64,000 nucleotides of DNA, taken from Lactobacillus sp. ESL0246 (GTDB lineage: Bacteria; Bacillota; Bacilli; Lactobacillales; Lactobacillaceae). Both the position numbers and the translations under genes were made by a program. The stretch is from NCBI RefSeq assembly GCF_003692965.1, contig NZ_REHC01000002.1, positions 20,935 through 84,934 on the forward strand, given 5' to 3'. A model generated the notes under the pieces. That model was not told the DNA's origin. It made no database searches and was given only the letters and a program-made list of their open reading frames with translations. How positions within the stretch are numbered: position 1 is the first letter of the stretch; every line of letters begins with the position of its first letter. This document shows positions 18,272 through 26,780 of this stretch, piece after piece.

Positions 18272-18637
18272 ATGAAGATGGAAAACTCTAAATCGATTAA
18301 AATAAACATCAAATCCAGTGCTGCTGATAAAATCAGGTCACAAGTAAAGACTGGACAAGTTGTTTTATTAGCATTAAACGATGGTTCTAATAAATATTCT
18401 GATGTTGGTGGTACCTGTACGATTGGTGCTAACTTTCAGTTAGTCATGGTTGACCAACCAGACCCTGACTTTACAATAAAGATTGATAATAATGCTGGAT
18501 TAGATTTATATACTAGCCCAGCTGAAATGCAGTTTTTAGATGGTGGATTGGTCATTGATGAAAAGAACGCTACAATCAGCCTTTCTGATGATAGTGGTGT
18601 AATTGATGGCGCTGTTACAATTAATGAATATAAGTAA
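18272..18637 (+). CDS. HesB-like (iron-sulfur biosynthesis fold) protein
   Basis: A 121-aa soluble protein resembling the HesB/Fe-S_biosyn family seen across lactobacilli, with LALNDGSNKYSDVGGTC in the first half and a C-terminal beta-rich region. It has only one cysteine, whereas iron-sulfur carrier proteins of this fold use three, so a true cluster-carrier role is doubtful. It starts behind AGGAGG (ATG 18272 or 18278). Function unknown. Confidence 0.6.
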   Translation: MKMENSKSIKINIKSSAADKIRSQVKTGQVVLLALNDGSNKYSDVGGTCTIGANFQLVMVDQPDPDFTIKIDNNAGLDLYTSPAEMQFLDGGLVIDEKNATISLSDDSGVIDGAVTINEYK

Positions 18638-18649
18638 AAATATTATGGC

Positions 18650-18671
18650 AGACTAAATATCTGCTTTTTTA
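18650..18671 (+). terminator. Terminator after the HesB-like gene
   Basis: GCAGA pairs with TCTGC around CTAAATA, followed by a run of six Ts. Confidence 0.6.
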
Positions 18672-18779
18672 CTGCTTCTAAATTTAAAGTAGAAGCGGAA
18701 TCGGCCTAGCCTTGCTTGTTTATACTTTCCGTGGTAAACTATAAAAGATTTTCGAAAATCTGAAAGGAAGTATAGTACT

Positions 18780-18920
18780 ATGCGTAAAGGTGAAAACTAT
18801 AATACTGGTTGTGAACCAAACCAAAGACCTAAAAACAAGAAGAATGGTAAAAAGCGCGTTGCTCATGTAGCAGCAGTTGTTGCTTTCTTGAACAAGGCTA
18901 AAGCAGACGAAAATAAATAG
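18780..18920 (+). CDS. Small basic protein of 46 aa, unknown function
   Basis: An ATG at 18780 with GAAAGGAAG upstream opens a 46-codon frame ending at TAG 18920, followed by a strong terminator. The middle is very basic (RPKNKKNGKKR), then comes a short hydrophobic helix (VAHVAAVVAFLNKAKA) and a charged tail. The strong ribosome binding site and private terminator say it is a real gene. The basic patch suggests nucleic-acid or membrane contact, but I do not recognise a family. Confidence 0.65.
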   Translation: MRKGENYNTGCEPNQRPKNKKNGKKRVAHVAAVVAFLNKAKADENK

Positions 18921-18938
18921 TTTGCGCTAATTAAAATA

Positions 18939-18972
18939 AAAGGTGGATTACATATGTAATCCACCTTTTTTT
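18939..18972 (+). terminator. Strong terminator after the 46-aa gene
   Basis: AAGGTGGATTACAT pairs perfectly with ATGTAATCCACCTT, followed by a T run. Confidence 0.9.
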
Positions 18973-19041
18973 ATGGATACAAGTTGGTTAAAATGAAGCT
19001 AAGATTAATGACAATATTTGCCTTAAAGGAGATATCTTAAA

Positions 19042-19959
19042 GTGAAATTTCAATGTAGCGCATGCGGTCTTCGACTTAATTCCAATCATTTTAAACACCA
19101 AGGACTAATGAACCCAAAATTAACTAGTATTTGTGATCAATGCCTTCAACGTGGAGGAAAAGCCGAAGATTTTGGTAATACGACAGTTGCGATTTTTGCG
19201 CAAGCTTTGCTATATACATTTGTGGGCCAAAATAATGAGGATCAAGAACTGAAATTTTTAGTTCATTCAAAAGATGAACGTAAGCGCTACGAGTCTTTTA
19301 TTCAAGATTATGATGGTAATGAACTGGCACAGCAACAACTTGGCCGGCAAGAATTTAATCAAGCTGTCATCGATAGTGAGGTAGGAAAAACTGAATTTAT
19401 TCCACAATTAAATCTTACTTTTGCCGAAAATTTAAATAAATTAGGATTAAAAGTTGATTTCAAATTAAATGAAGTTGACTTTATTGATCGTGAACGTATA
19501 CGGGCTAAATACCATTACCGCTGTCAGTATTGTGGCCGGCGAGGGCGCAGCGTGGACCATAAGGATCCGGTATCTTTATCACATAATAATGATTTTGACA
19601 ATTTAATCTTGTCTTGTCAGGAATGCAATCGGATTAAATCTAATATGCCCTATAAGCTCTTTATCAAATTGAATGATCAAATCTCGCAACTTAATCAGAA
19701 ACTGGTTAAATATGAAAATTCTTTAGCAACCCTTAGGAGTGAATTTGAGCAAAAGCGGCGCAGCATAGCGGCAACAATGCATCTTAAAGGTGTTGTTGAT
19801 GATCCGGAATTAACTCAAATGCGTAAGCAAAATAAAAAATTGCAGGATGCGATTGATAGTTTAAGTAGTGATTATGATGAATTGCGAAAATTGCGTGAGC
19901 AACACTTTAATACTGGCTGGAAGTTATTACAGGAGAATTCTAAAGAGGATATCATTTAA
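19042..19959 (+). CDS. HNH endonuclease domain protein
   Basis: A 305-aa protein starting at GTG behind AAAGGAG. The N-terminus has a zinc-finger-like CSACGLRL...CDQC arrangement. The HNH module spans about 155-205: RCQYCGRRG, VDHKDPVSLSHNNDFDNLIL and CQECNRIKSNM, with two CxxC zinc pairs and the catalytic DH. A coiled-coil region rich in Leu, Gln and Lys follows (about 215-295). It stands alone, with no methylase or phage genes beside it, so a restriction role is not supported. It may act in DNA repair or recombination. Confidence 0.8.
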   Translation: MKFQCSACGLRLNSNHFKHQGLMNPKLTSICDQCLQRGGKAEDFGNTTVAIFAQALLYTFVGQNNEDQELKFLVHSKDERKRYESFIQDYDGNELAQQQLGRQEFNQAVIDSEVGKTEFIPQLNLTFAENLNKLGLKVDFKLNEVDFIDRERIRAKYHYRCQYCGRRGRSVDHKDPVSLSHNNDFDNLILSCQECNRIKSNMPYKLFIKLNDQISQLNQKLVKYENSLATLRSEFEQKRRSIAATMHLKGVVDDPELTQMRKQNKKLQDAIDSLSSDYDELRKLREQHFNTGWKLLQENSKEDII

Positions 19960-20006
19960 GTGTTCAAATAAGCTTATAATTAAAACATAAGAAAGAAGGT
20001 ATAATA

Positions 20007-21830
20007 ATGAAAATTAAAAAGATAAGAGGTCATTTTTCAAAACTAGTTAATTTAGGAATAATTTTTGCTTTATTAGGTAGTATCGTGGAATCTGTTGCAA
20101 CTGTTCAAGTATCAGCCAAAACACTAGAAACAGTAGCAAGTAATCCGAGTTTAGAATTGGGAATTTGGACTGGAAAAGATGGTGACTGCAACTGGAATTA
20201 TGATGTAGTTACCAAAACATTAACTATTAAAAATGGTCAATTATCATCTATTCCTCTTACAAAAGAGTTGTCGTGGGCAGATGAAATCGAGTATCTTAAT
20301 TTTGACGGTCAGATAAAGTTACCTGCTAATATGAAAAACAAATTTGCTAATTTAACTAGTCTAAAGGCCATTAGCGGATTAAATAAAGTGGATACAAATG
20401 CGACAAACAATATGGCAAATCTTTTCGGTAATGATCTAAATTTAACTAGTCTTGACTTGAGTCATTTTGATACCAAAAATGTTACAGATATGTCTGGTAT
20501 GTTTCTTCAAACTAGAAGACTGAATAATCTTGAATTAAGTCATTTAAATACCAGAAATGTAACAAATATGAGCAATATGTTTGCCTATAGTGGAATTACT
20601 AATCTTGATCTAAGTCATTTAGATACCAGAAATGTAACAAATATGAGCAATATGTTTGCCTATAGTGGAATTACTAATCTTGATCTAAGTCATTTAGATA
20701 CCAGAAATGTAACAAATATGAGCGATATGTTTGCCTATAGTAAAATTACTAATCTTGATTTAAGCCATTTTGATACTAACAATTTAACAAGTATGAGAAG
20801 TATGTTTCAAGGCACCGGAGCTTTAGGTGAAAAATTCACTTTAAGTCACTTTAATACTAGTAAAGTAACTGATATGTCGGAATTATTTGCTGATACTAAA
20901 TATGCACAGATTGTTTTAAACAATCTTGATACTAGTCATGTGACTAATATGCGCGAAATGTTTGCACGTTCTCGCGTAAATAGTCTTGATTTAAGCCATT
21001 TTGATACTAGTCACGTTACTAACATGTCAGGGATGTTTTCATATAATACAAACTTAACTAGTCTTGACTTAAACCATTTAGTTACATCTAATGTTACTGA
21101 TATGTCCTATATGTTTACAAATGATACCGCTTTGAATCACTTAAATCTCAGCGGCTTAGATACGTCTAAAGTAACAGATATGCATTATATGTTTGAAGCT
21201 GATGCAGCTTTAACTAGCTTAGATCTACGCAATTTTGATACTAGTAGATTAACTAATATGCAGGCAATGTTTAGAAAAGATACAAATCTGGTTGACTTAG
21301 ATTTGCACACCTTTAAGACAAATCAAGTCCAAATCATGGATGATTTATTTGAATATGATTCTAAGCTTGAAAGTGTAAATTTAAGAGGGTGGAATACCCA
21401 AAAGGTAACCACGATGAGCAGCATGTTTAGGTATTGTCCACAGTTAGTTTACGTTGATCTCAGTGGTTTTTATACCCCCAAATTAAAAGACTCTACACTA
21501 ATGTTTCAGTATGACTATAAGTTAGCTGGTATTGATTTGAGTCACTTTAACATCCATAATAGTAGCATTTTAGATCATGCAGGGAATCCAAATGGCTTTG
21601 CAGTTAAATTGGGTCATTATCGTTTGCGTAAGAGTTCAGGCGTGGGGCAAAGTTTTAAGCATATTCAAGCGGTAGGTAATGGAAAGCTTAATCATCCTCA
21701 GGGGAAAAAATATACAGCAGAGCAACTCTTTAGGTTGTATAATCATTCGGCTAAAAAAAGTCCAGTGGCAATCTATGTGATGTATAACGGTAAAAAACCA
21801 AGTTTTGCTAAACACCTAGGAATTAAATAA
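20007..21830 (+). CDS. BspA-family leucine-rich-repeat surface protein (DUF285 repeats)
   Basis: A 607-aa secreted protein: N-terminal basic stretch and hydrophobic helix (signal peptide, about 1-38), a beta-rich region, then about fifteen 24-25-residue repeats of the type LDLSHFDTSHVTNMSGMF (about 145-520), and a basic C-terminal domain. Such repeats fold into curved solenoids used for adhesion to host or other bacteria. No LPxTG motif or SLAP domain is visible, so the anchoring mode is unclear; the basic C-terminus could bind wall polymers. Three central repeats are almost identical in DNA. Confidence 0.88.
   Translation: MKIKKIRGHFSKLVNLGIIFALLGSIVESVATVQVSAKTLETVASNPSLELGIWTGKDGDCNWNYDVVTKTLTIKNGQLSSIPLTKELSWADEIEYLNFDGQIKLPANMKNKFANLTSLKAISGLNKVDTNATNNMANLFGNDLNLTSLDLSHFDTKNVTDMSGMFLQTRRLNNLELSHLNTRNVTNMSNMFAYSGITNLDLSHLDTRNVTNMSNMFAYSGITNLDLSHLDTRNVTNMSDMFAYSKITNLDLSHFDTNNLTSMRSMFQGTGALGEKFTLSHFNTSKVTDMSELFADTKYAQIVLNNLDTSHVTNMREMFARSRVNSLDLSHFDTSHVTNMSGMFSYNTNLTSLDLNHLVTSNVTDMSYMFTNDTALNHLNLSGLDTSKVTDMHYMFEADAALTSLDLRNFDTSRLTNMQAMFRKDTNLVDLDLHTFKTNQVQIMDDLFEYDSKLESVNLRGWNTQKVTTMSSMFRYCPQLVYVDLSGFYTPKLKDSTLMFQYDYKLAGIDLSHFNIHNSSILDHAGNPNGFAVKLGHYRLRKSSGVGQSFKHIQAVGNGKLNHPQGKKYTAEQLFRLYNHSAKKSPVAIYVMYNGKKPSFAKHLGIK
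20530..20754 (+). repeat. Three tandem 75-bp units inside the BspA-like gene
   Basis: Units start at 20530, 20605 and 20680. The second differs from the others by only a few bases, while flanking repeats of the same protein motif have diverged freely. This points to recent unit duplication and a length-variable surface protein. Confidence 0.85.
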
Positions 21831-21837
21831 TTAAAGA

Positions 21838-21874
21838 AAAATAGGTTAACTTATTAGAAGTTAACCTATTTTGG
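21838..21874. terminator. Bidirectional terminator between convergent surface-protein genes
   Basis: AAATAGGTTAACTT pairs with AAGTTAACCTATTT around ATTAG, with A and T runs on the outsides. Confidence 0.9.
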
Positions 21875-21888
21875 TTATTTAAGTAATC

Positions 21889-23379
21889 CTAATCACCTAA
21901 TGGGAAATCCAATGAAATTAATTGCTTGCTGGTAGTTTCTAACAGCCAAGTTGCTTCATTAACTTGGGCAATTGTTGCCTTGTTTGAACGTAAAACTTGG
22001 GAAGCATTAGTTAAAGCATTACGATAATTAGCTTTTAAATCACTATATTGGGTAATTACCTTATTAGTATTTTCAAAACTCATAAATAATTTTTGTAGCT
22101 CACTTTTATCAGCGTTGGTTGCAATAACTTGATCATTTTGAGCTTGCTGTTCCATGTTTTGAATTTGTAGTTTATTTTGGTTATTAAATTTAACGTCACT
22201 GGCTTTGATAAAATAGTTACTATAGTTAGCCGCTGCTACATTATTTGGTAAATCATTCTGTTTCAGTGGTTGTTGTGTTTGGTCATTAATTAATTTGGGA
22301 TTATCATAGTTAAGGAAATGGTAAAATAATGTAGCTTTGTGTTCATTAGGTAGCCAGAGATAAAAGAGACCATCTATTAAAATTGAGTTATTGTTTGTAG
22401 TTTGAATGCTTATACCACTAGGATTACCTGTAAAATCAAAGAGCTTAATAGAATTTCCTGTTACTGGGGTAACGGGGTTAAAAGCTAATGCTGTATAGTC
22501 AATAATTGGTAAGTCATTTCTAAAAGTAATATCTGCTTCATCAATGTATTCGTCGGGATAATCGTGTAGCCGATAGATATATCCCTCAAAGCCATCTAAA
22601 TAGCGAGGAATAACAGCAAGATCAATTTTGATTTTTTGTCCTTTTTTAAGGAGATGATTGGTTTGATGTTGAGAAAGCGTACTTGTTTTGGCTGTCGCAA
22701 GGAGAGTCGCTGAGCTAACCCCGTTATACCGAGCAATATGACCATCGATACTAGCAATATTATCTGCACGAAGATAACGATTTTGTCCTAAAGCATAATA
22801 TTGCTTATTATTAATCGTTTTAGTCGGTAAATAAAATATTTGTTTTTGCTTATTAAGATCTTCATCATAAAAGAAATATTTAGGCATCGTTGTGGTTGGT
22901 CTGACTTTGCCATAATAAGTAACAATTGCATTTTGCGCAAGACTCTGTCCGGTAGGTTTACCCTTGGCAGTATAAATTAATGACTTGTTTGCCAATACAA
23001 GCTTACCTTTTTTAGTATCTTTTTGGTTGACGTCCTTAACAACTGCGGCATTTACGTAATTACCACCGCCAAGATTATAGTATTTTTGACCGTTAATTTT
23101 GTTTATTGCATAGTAACTAAAGTCTGAATCTTCATAGGTATAAATTATTTTGTAACCTTGATGATCGGTAGTAAAGGGATCAGGTGATGTGTTCCTTTTG
23201 ACTTTAATTTTATGGCCAAATTTGTCATAAAGATAATCATTTTTGATAAAAGTGATTTTCCCTTTAGATACTTGTTTTGCTGCTTGTATGGCTTGTGGTT
23301 GATTAATATTTACTAAAAAGTGACTTGCAATCAGAGCAACGACAGAAAATCCAATACTAAATTTTTTCGTAATTTTCAT
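21889..23379 (-). CDS. SLAP-domain-containing surface protein
   Basis: A 496-aa secreted protein with a signal peptide cleaved near QAIQAA (residue 32). Several copies of the S-layer-protein-A domain follow in the N-terminal 260 residues, each with a short YxxxGxxxG-like strand and the hallmark pattern NGQKYYNLGGGNYVNAA or NNKQYYALGQNRYLRADN. The C-terminal third is helical and Gln/Asn-rich. SLAP domains attach proteins non-covalently to cell-wall polysaccharide. Role: probable extracellular surface or adhesion protein. It is transcribed toward the BspA-like gene. A similar protein is encoded at 37.1 kb. Confidence 0.82.
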   Translation of the reverse strand: MKITKKFSIGFSVVALIASHFLVNINQPQAIQAAKQVSKGKITFIKNDYLYDKFGHKIKVKRNTSPDPFTTDHQGYKIIYTYEDSDFSYYAINKINGQKYYNLGGGNYVNAAVVKDVNQKDTKKGKLVLANKSLIYTAKGKPTGQSLAQNAIVTYYGKVRPTTTMPKYFFYDEDLNKQKQIFYLPTKTINNKQYYALGQNRYLRADNIASIDGHIARYNGVSSATLLATAKTSTLSQHQTNHLLKKGQKIKIDLAVIPRYLDGFEGYIYRLHDYPDEYIDEADITFRNDLPIIDYTALAFNPVTPVTGNSIKLFDFTGNPSGISIQTTNNNSILIDGLFYLWLPNEHKATLFYHFLNYDNPKLINDQTQQPLKQNDLPNNVAAANYSNYFIKASDVKFNNQNKLQIQNMEQQAQNDQVIATNADKSELQKLFMSFENTNKVITQYSDLKANYRNALTNASQVLRSNKATIAQVNEATWLLETTSKQLISLDFPLGD

Positions 23380-23494
23380 TAGTGACCTCTTTTCAACTGA
23401 TAATTAAATTGATGTATTTAATTGTATTATAGTATATTTAGTGCATAAATAAACAAGTTTGAAGATATTATATCATCTGTAGGAATAACTTTGA

Positions 23495-23690
23495 CCACTA
23501 GGTTTTCTGGTGATTTTTTTCGTTAGAAGTATCAGAAATCTTTTTAAGCTGATCAACTATCAACTTTTATCTCGGCTATTATGTAATTGCTGTTTTTGCT
23601 GCATAATTTTTTGATCAGTTAATTCAACTGCTAATGCAACACCTTTATTTTTTGTTGCCGAGCTAATGAAATTTAAAAAGACAGAGGTTC
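23495..23690 (-). pseudogene. Chimeric remnant: relaxase tail joined to DUF536-like tail
   Basis: Leftward, one segment reads KNKGVALAVELTDQKIM, closely matching the fragment at 35.1-35.4 kb (NKSVALGVELTDQKIV), a plasmid mobilization relaxase remnant. It runs into QLHNSRDK and VDQLKKISDTSN, which match a DUF536-like tail at 43.1 kb. No intact frame remains. It records recombination among plasmid-derived sequences just upstream of the cas operon. Confidence 0.55.
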
Positions 23691-23734
23691 ATTGCTCTCA
23701 AATGATATGGAGGCCAAAATTAGAATCAATTATT

Positions 23735-23880
23735 AAATTTTAATTTAGGACTGATTTTCGATATGCAATCGAGGTCAGTCCTTCTAAGTTTCATTTGAGT
23801 CTTTTGTTATTATAGAAGTTACTATATTTTCTGATTGCTTCTTCATAATCTGGTTAAATTCTTTTAATGGTATTGTTTAT
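23735..23880 (-). pseudogene. IS3-family transposase, C-terminal remnant
   Basis: Leftward, DYEEAIRKYSNFYNNKRLK, a stop, then NLEGLTSIAYRKSVLN. The pattern YNNxRxxxxLxGLxPxxYR is the C-terminal signature of IS3-family (IS150-like) integrases. The rest of the element is missing, so it is inactive. It is related to the remnant at 49.3-49.9 kb. Confidence 0.65.
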
Positions 23881-23925
23881 GGAATACGGCTGTTAGGTAA
23901 ATTAATAATCATTTCATAAACAACG

Positions 23926-23955
23926 TTGACAACGCTTTCTAGTTAAGGATAAAAT
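23926..23955 (+). promoter_or_regulatory. Probable promoter of the cas operon
   Basis: TTGACA at 23926 and TAAAAT at 23950 are 18 bp apart, about 85 bp upstream of cas3. No other good promoter is seen before the eight tightly spaced cas genes. Confidence 0.6.
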
Positions 23956-24038
23956 TATTTTATACTGATATTTATATCATACCTATATTTTTATACACAT
24001 AAGTGAAATGATTAAAAATAAGAAATGGATTAAGTGAA

Positions 24039-26780
24039 ATGAAAAAGTTATCTAAGAGGTGTTTATCTTTATGGGGCAAGAAGAAGGTTGAAAATGGTCA
24101 GCCGTTGTGGTTGCCCTTAGTTGCCCATTTAACTGATACCCAAAAGGTTATTAATTTTCTCTATAATCAATGGCTTAGCCAAGGACAACAAGAATTTTTA
24201 ACCCAAAACTTGACTGATGAGGAAATTCATAAATTGATTAAGTTTTTGGGATTTACCCACGACATTGGCAAGGCTACACCGGCTTTTCAAACTAAAGAAT
24301 CATATGATCGAGCTCAGACTTTAGATAATGATTTAATCGAAAATTTAGTTAGAAGTGGTTTTTCTAAATTGGATCAGTTGGAATTGGCTTCACGCAATCT
24401 ATCACCTCATAATAGAGCTGGAGAAGCCCTTTTACTGGAGTTTCAAGTTACTGACACGGTTGCAGCTTTAATTGGTGGTCATCATGGAAAGCCTGAAACT
24501 TGTTCGCCAAGTGATGATTTGACTGCCAATACATCAAATTATTATCAAAGCGATCAAGATGAAACTTTGAAACAGCCGTGGAAGCAGGTACAACGAGAGT
24601 TATTTGATTATGCTTTAGTAAGTTCCGGTTACAGTGATGTTAGCGAGATTCCTACGATTACTCAGCCAGAAGCAGTTATTTTAGAGGGCTTGCTTATTAC
24701 AGCCGATTGGTTAGCTTCAAGTGAGTATACCAGAAATGGGAAGGAACTCTTTCCCTTAATCAGTCTGGAACAATCATGGGCTGATTTGGATATGGAGCAG
24801 CGGTTTACGAAGGCAATGCATAATTGGTTATTAAATAATGGTACATGGCAACCGCAAAAAATAAATAAAATGACGGATCCATATCAAGAACGCTGGGGGT
24901 TTAACGCACGTCCTGTCCAAAAAGTAGCAACAAAAGCAATTGGTGAAACTATAGATCCAGAAATGATCATTGTTGAAGCTCCAATGGGTTTGGGTAAAAC
25001 AGAACTGGCCTTAGTGGCGGCGGAACAATTAGCCTATCTTTGTAAAGAAGATGGCGTCTTTATCGGCTTGCCAACACAAGCTACAAGTAATGCTATGTTT
25101 AACCGGGTTGATCAATGGATAGAAAAATTAGCTGAAAAGCAAAAAGAAAATTTTCCGATTAAATTAATGCATAGTAAGGCCCAATTCAATAAAGCATATA
25201 GACAATTGCCGGATGCGGAAAATGTTGACACATCAGGGGCTGTAACAATTAATTCGTGGTTTTCAGGAAAAAAATCAATTTTAACTAAGTTTACAGTTGG
25301 AACAATTGATAACTTGCTGTCAATGGCGCTAAAGCAGCGCCACCTTTTCTTAAAGCATCTGGGTTTTAGCGGTAAAGTAGTGATTATTGATGAAGTCCAT
25401 GCTTATGATACTTATATGAGCCAGTATTTACTTAAGGCGATTACTTGGCTGGGGGCTTATCATGTACCACTGGTGATTTTGTCGGCAACGCTACCGCAAG
25501 AAAAAAGACAAGAATTAATTAAAGCCTATTTAGGCGGAAAGTATGGTACAAAATATAAGCGTAATTTTAAAGGACCAGCCGATTGGGAAAAAACGCAAGC
25601 TTATCCGCTGCTCAGCATTTTAGATAATGGGCAATTAAAGCAATTTTCTAATTTTCCCGGGCAAAGTGATCAGAAGCAGCAAAAATTGCAGGTAACCAGA
25701 CTTAATTTAGCTGATGAAGAACTGATTGAACATGTTCTAGATAAAATAAACGGCGGCGGAGTTGCCGGAATAATTGTAAATACGGTTAAGCGGGCGCAAG
25801 CACTTGCTAAAGTATTGGAGCAAAAGGGAACCAAATACTTCGTGCTTCATTCTGCATTTTTAGCTGCAGAACGGAGTAAGCAGGAAGAAAAATTACAACA
25901 AGCAATTGGGAAAAATGCTGAGCGCCTTAAAAAATTGGTTGTAATCGGAACACAGGTGTTAGAGCAATCACTTGATATTGACTTTGATGTTCTTTATACC
26001 GATATCGCCCCGATGGACTTACTTTTGCAACGTGCAGGACGGTTGCACCGGCACAACATTAAACGTCCAAAATCATTAGAAACACCACAGTTATTTGTAA
26101 TGGGAATTAATCATTGGGGTGATTACGGTGCTGCTAATCAAAGTATCTATCAGCAGTATTTATTGATGAAGACTGATTATTTTTTAAAGAACCAGATTAC
26201 TTTACCTAATGATATATCTGATCTTGTCCAAAAAGTTTATGACGCTGAAACAGATGCTGAGATTAACGGAATTCAAACATATAAAGCAGATTTTGATAAT
26301 TATAATGAGACTAAAAAAAATAATGCCGGGAATTTTCAAATTGGTAGACCCAGGAAAAAATCAATTCATGCCTGGCTTGATCGCAAACAAGGAAATGTTG
26401 ATAAGGATGAGCAAAAGGCAAGTGCTACTGTGCGTGATATTCAAGAAACAATTGAGGTAGTCTTAATTAAACATACCTCTCAGGGCGATTTCTTATTAGA
26501 TGGGCGTAAGTTAGATGCAGTACCAGATTATGAAATTGCTGAGCAAGTAATCAAATTACCAGCAGCCTTAACTACATATCCGAAAGAAACTGAGCAAATA
26601 ATTAATGAACTTGAGAATAGAACCAAGTCTTATCATGATAATTGGAACAACAGTGTTTGGTTAAATGGATCATTAGTACTCCCATTAAATGATAAGCTGT
26701 CGGCTAAGGTTGGTAAGTGGAATATACAGTATTCTAAAAAGTTGGGGTTAAGTTATACAAGGGAAGATGACCATGATTGA
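24039..26780 (+). CDS. cas3: Cas3 helicase-nuclease, type I-E
   Basis: A 913-aa signature protein. The N-terminal HD nuclease has GFTHDIGKATPAF (around residue 75) and GGHHGKPET (around 145). The SF2 helicase follows: Walker A EAPMGLGKTEL (around 314), IIDEVHAYD, SATLP and the motif VI block LLQRAGRLHRH (around 665), then a C-terminal domain. Cas3 is recruited by target-bound Cascade to unwind and degrade DNA. All motifs are intact and the length is normal. The ribosome binding site is weak. It overlaps cas8e by 8 nt. Confidence 0.96.
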   Translation: MKKLSKRCLSLWGKKKVENGQPLWLPLVAHLTDTQKVINFLYNQWLSQGQQEFLTQNLTDEEIHKLIKFLGFTHDIGKATPAFQTKESYDRAQTLDNDLIENLVRSGFSKLDQLELASRNLSPHNRAGEALLLEFQVTDTVAALIGGHHGKPETCSPSDDLTANTSNYYQSDQDETLKQPWKQVQRELFDYALVSSGYSDVSEIPTITQPEAVILEGLLITADWLASSEYTRNGKELFPLISLEQSWADLDMEQRFTKAMHNWLLNNGTWQPQKINKMTDPYQERWGFNARPVQKVATKAIGETIDPEMIIVEAPMGLGKTELALVAAEQLAYLCKEDGVFIGLPTQATSNAMFNRVDQWIEKLAEKQKENFPIKLMHSKAQFNKAYRQLPDAENVDTSGAVTINSWFSGKKSILTKFTVGTIDNLLSMALKQRHLFLKHLGFSGKVVIIDEVHAYDTYMSQYLLKAITWLGAYHVPLVILSATLPQEKRQELIKAYLGGKYGTKYKRNFKGPADWEKTQAYPLLSILDNGQLKQFSNFPGQSDQKQQKLQVTRLNLADEELIEHVLDKINGGGVAGIIVNTVKRAQALAKVLEQKGTKYFVLHSAFLAAERSKQEEKLQQAIGKNAERLKKLVVIGTQVLEQSLDIDFDVLYTDIAPMDLLLQRAGRLHRHNIKRPKSLETPQLFVMGINHWGDYGAANQSIYQQYLLMKTDYFLKNQITLPNDISDLVQKVYDAETDAEINGIQTYKADFDNYNETKKNNAGNFQIGRPRKKSIHAWLDRKQGNVDKDEQKASATVRDIQETIEVVLIKHTSQGDFLLDGRKLDAVPDYEIAEQVIKLPAALTTYPKETEQIINELENRTKSYHDNWNNSVWLNGSLVLPLNDKLSAKVGKWNIQYSKKLGLSYTREDDHD

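Noticed and set aside
19042..19959. HNH protein as part of a restriction-modification or phage-defence island
   Set aside because: No methylase, helicase or other defence gene is adjacent; its neighbours are ordinary chromosomal genes.
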